Notes under the pieces: generated by a model
Databases searched by the model: none
Seen by the model: only the letters and a program-made list of their open reading frames with translations
Told to the model about the DNA's origin: nothing
NCBI RefSeq assembly: GCF_004000215.1
Contig: NZ_RBVY01000002.1
Location: 124,001 to 188,000, forward strand
Length of the DNA: 64,000 bases
Reading direction: 5' to 3'
DNA from: Nitratireductor alexandrii
Lineage (GTDB): Bacteria > Pseudomonadota > Alphaproteobacteria > Rhizobiales > Rhizobiaceae
In this document: piece after piece, positions 62,503-64,000 of the stretch
Layout of the letters: the number at the start of each line of letters is the position of its first letter
How positions within the stretch are numbered: position 1 is the stretch's first letter
Position numbers and translations under genes: made by a program

Positions 62503-62957
62503 CGATCCTGGCCGCTGATTTTGTCACCAGCAAGACCGGCCGCCACGCCGGTTCCCGCCAGCATGGCGTCGACGGCGCTGCGCATCGACGGCGGCATGGC
62601 AAGCGCGCGCGCCTCGCAGAGCGAATACCAGCCGACCGTTTCGGCATCGTCGGCCGCGACCGCCTCGCCGCCGGCATAATCGGCCGCAAACACCGTCAGT
62701 CGGAATGTCGATGGGTGGTCGCTGGCCGCCGGCAGGTCGACGACCTGGTGCACGACGAGCGCACCCGCCGAAAGCCCGGTTTCTTCCCTCAGTTCGCGCC
62801 GCGCGGCTTCCTCGAGCGTCTCGCCGGCCTCCACCCGGCCGCCGGGAAAGGCATAGACGCCCTTCGACGGCGCGCGCGCGCGCCGCACCAGCAACAGCCG
62901 GTCGCCGCGCCTGAGCGCGACCGACACGGCCAGTATGGGCGCTTCAACCTGTCTCAT
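62499..62957 (-). CDS. Nudix hydrolase
   Basis: This 152-aa protein has the complete Nudix box GGRVEAGETLEEAARRELREETGL and cleaves a nucleoside diphosphate linked to another moiety; MutT/NADH-pyrophosphatase-type substrates cannot be separated by eye. ATG at 62957 is the family-like start (MRQVEAPILAVSVALRRGDRLLLV); the frame is open to 63065, overlapping the YedK gene's start. It is divergent from YedK with 89 bases between starts and coupled to the TIGR02301 gene. Confidence 0.9.
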   Translation of the reverse strand: MRQVEAPILAVSVALRRGDRLLLVRRARAPSKGVYAFPGGRVEAGETLEEAARRELREETGLSAGALVVHQVVDLPAASDHPSTFRLTVFAADYAGGEAVAADDAETVGWYSLCEARALAMPPSMRSAVDAMLAGTGVAAGLAGDKISGQDR

Positions 62958-63046
62958 GGCCGCAACAGGTAGCCGTCCGCGCGCCGCTGCGCAATCTGTG
63001 CCGGCGCCGGCTTGACGCGGGCACCGCCGGCGGCGACCCTGTCGCC

Positions 63047-63814
63047 ATGTGTGGACGGTTTGCATTGACGGCGACGCTCGACGAGGTCGAGACGTTTTTG
63101 GGCGTGGCCGGCGGCGAGGATTTCCCGCCGCGCTACAACATCGCCCCGACCCAGCCGATCCTGGTCGCGCTCGCCGGCCCGCCGCGCCAGCCGGGTTCGA
63201 ACCTGCCCGACAGGCAGGCGCTGCTTGTGCGCTGGGGGTTCATTCCTGCGTGGGCCAAGAACCCGACGGACCTGCCGCTGCTCATCAATGCGCGCTCGGA
63301 GACCGCGGCGGAAAAAAACACCTTTAAGGCCGCCATGCGCCATCGCCGGGCGTTGATCCCGGCCTCCGGCTTTTTCGAATGGAAGCGCCGGGACAAGGCA
63401 AAGGCGCAGCCTTATTTCGTGCGGCCGCGCGAGGGCGGGCTGGTCGCCTTTGGCGGGCTGATGGAAACCTATCTCGATCCCGGCGGATCGGAACTCGACA
63501 CGGCGGCGATCCTGACCACGGCCGCGAACGCTAAGATCGCCGATATCCACCACCGTATGCCGGTGGTGATCCGCCCTGAGCATTTTTCGCGCTGGCTCGA
63601 CTGCCGCAGAAACGGCCCGGCCGATGTCGCCGATCTTCTGAGCCCGGTCGAGCCCGGCTTCTTCGAGGCGATCCCGATTTCCGACAAGGTCAACAAGGTC
63701 GCCAATGCCGGCGCGGATATCCTGGAACCGGTCGCGCTTGCGCCCGCAACCGGCCTTGGCGAGGCGCCCGCTTCGCCCGCTCAGGCCGCGGGAGCCCAAC
63801 TCGACCTGTTTTGA
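63047..63814 (+). CDS. yedK: SOS response-associated peptidase family (YedK/HMCES)
   Basis: This 255-aa protein protects abasic sites in single-stranded DNA by covalent attachment through its N-terminal Cys2. MCGRFALTATLDEVETF, PRYNIAPTQPILVA, LLVRWGFIPAWAK, LINARSETAAEKNTFKAAM, RALIPASGFFEWKR and the IHHRMPVVI histidine are all in place. A ~40-residue low-complexity tail (LAPATGLGEAPASPAQAAGA) is extra. It is convergent with the partial gene at the right edge (31-base gap). Confidence 0.93.
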   Translation: MCGRFALTATLDEVETFLGVAGGEDFPPRYNIAPTQPILVALAGPPRQPGSNLPDRQALLVRWGFIPAWAKNPTDLPLLINARSETAAEKNTFKAAMRHRRALIPASGFFEWKRRDKAKAQPYFVRPREGGLVAFGGLMETYLDPGGSELDTAAILTTAANAKIADIHHRMPVVIRPEHFSRWLDCRRNGPADVADLLSPVEPGFFEAIPISDKVNKVANAGADILEPVALAPATGLGEAPASPAQAAGAQLDLF

Positions 63815-63845
63815 CGGCGTCCGCGCAAGGCGCGGTGGCGCGTGG

Positions 63846-64000
63846 CTAAGCCGTCCGGCCGGTGGCCGAAACGCCGTTGTTCTCTTTCGCCTTCAGGCAG
63901 ATCAGGGCCGCCAGAACGGCCGCCGGGCCGATGGCGCGATACTTGCTGGTGAGTGCTTGATCCTCGGCGCGCTGGCGTTCGCGTTCGGCTTCGATCGTGG
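63846..64000 (-). CDS. Unknown protein, C-terminal part only
   Basis: The last 50 codons of a minus-strand gene are visible: TIEAERERQRAEDQALTSKY, then a short hydrophobic region GPAAVLAALICL, ending in ENNGVSATGRTA and a TAG at 63846. The start is beyond the right edge. It is probably a small Hyphomicrobiales-type unknown protein; nothing more can be said. Confidence 0.5.
   Translation of the reverse strand, partial: TIEAERERQRAEDQALTSKYRAIGPAAVLAALICLKAKENNGVSATGRTA

Noticed and set aside
1-64000. tRNA, rRNA, CRISPR, insertion sequences, prophage or attachment sites
   Set aside because: No cloverleaf-like sequence, no spaced direct repeats, no transposase or integrase, and no flanking duplications were seen in reading both strands.

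Overview
The window is a high-GC, gene-dense stretch of an alphaproteobacterial chromosome, most likely from the order Hyphomicrobiales (Rhizobiales). The evidence is the aerobic (CobG-dependent) cobalamin pathway, the CbtB/CbtA cobalt transporter pair, the order rpoZ-rsh-DUF2062-acpS-lepB-rnc-era-recO, and a TIGR02301-type protein beside a Nudix hydrolase. I see no rRNA, tRNA, CRISPR array, insertion sequence or prophage.

Layout. (1) 1-6335, minus strand: an indolepyruvate ferredoxin oxidoreductase pair (iorA, and iorB running off the left edge) next to a DctP-DctQ-DctM TRAP transporter. Nearly identical AT-rich 20-mers lie about 30 bases upstream of iorA and of dctP, so both units are probably controlled by one regulator. 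(2) 6556-22945, minus strand: a long B12 operon led by a cobalamin riboswitch, in the order DUF1636 protein, cobW, cobN, cobG, cobH, cobI, cobJ, (cobK on the opposite strand), cobL, cobE, cobM, cobA, cobB, cobS, cobT, cobF. Nine junctions are exact 4-base stop/start overlaps. cobJ carries an apparent frameshift in a (GC)n tract. (3) 23048-30023: a LysE-type exporter, a second cobalamin riboswitch, then cbtB-cbtA-cobU-cobO-cobQ on plus, cobD on minus, and cobC plus a tyrosine-phosphatase-like gene on plus. Together these cover most of the pathway from uroporphyrinogen III to cobalamin. The CobS/CobT chelatase partners of CobN and the dimethylbenzimidazole enzyme BluB are not in the window.

(4) 30035-32533: a malate/lactate-type dehydrogenase divergent from a NAD-binding oxidoreductase with a C-terminal SAF-like region. 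(5) 32689-44443: a surface-polysaccharide region (acyltransferase, O-antigen ligase/polymerase-like protein, glycosyltransferases including a WecG/TagA type, a DUF6492-like protein, a flippase and a large Wzz/GumC-like protein with a proline/tyrosine-rich tail), with proC among them. (6) 44545-53688, plus strand: core genes folD, rpoZ, rsh, DUF2062, acpS, lepB, rnc, era, a decayed MAPEG-like gene, recO and a thioesterase.

(7) 53692-64000: an MFS transporter, an MscS channel, a two-gene unit coding for a GNAT/C39-peptidase fusion and an RLAN-type RimK ATP-grasp ligase (the best candidate for an uncharacterised peptide-modification system), ygfZ with an HD hydrolase, several unknown small proteins, a Nudix hydrolase and a YedK/HMCES protein. 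A truncated unknown gene lies at the right edge.

The cobalamin genes work together: cobalt enters through CbtA/B, the methyltransferases and CobG build the ring, CobN inserts cobalt with partners coded elsewhere, and CobO/Q/D/C/U/T/S finish the cofactor. Both major units sit under B12-sensing riboswitches.
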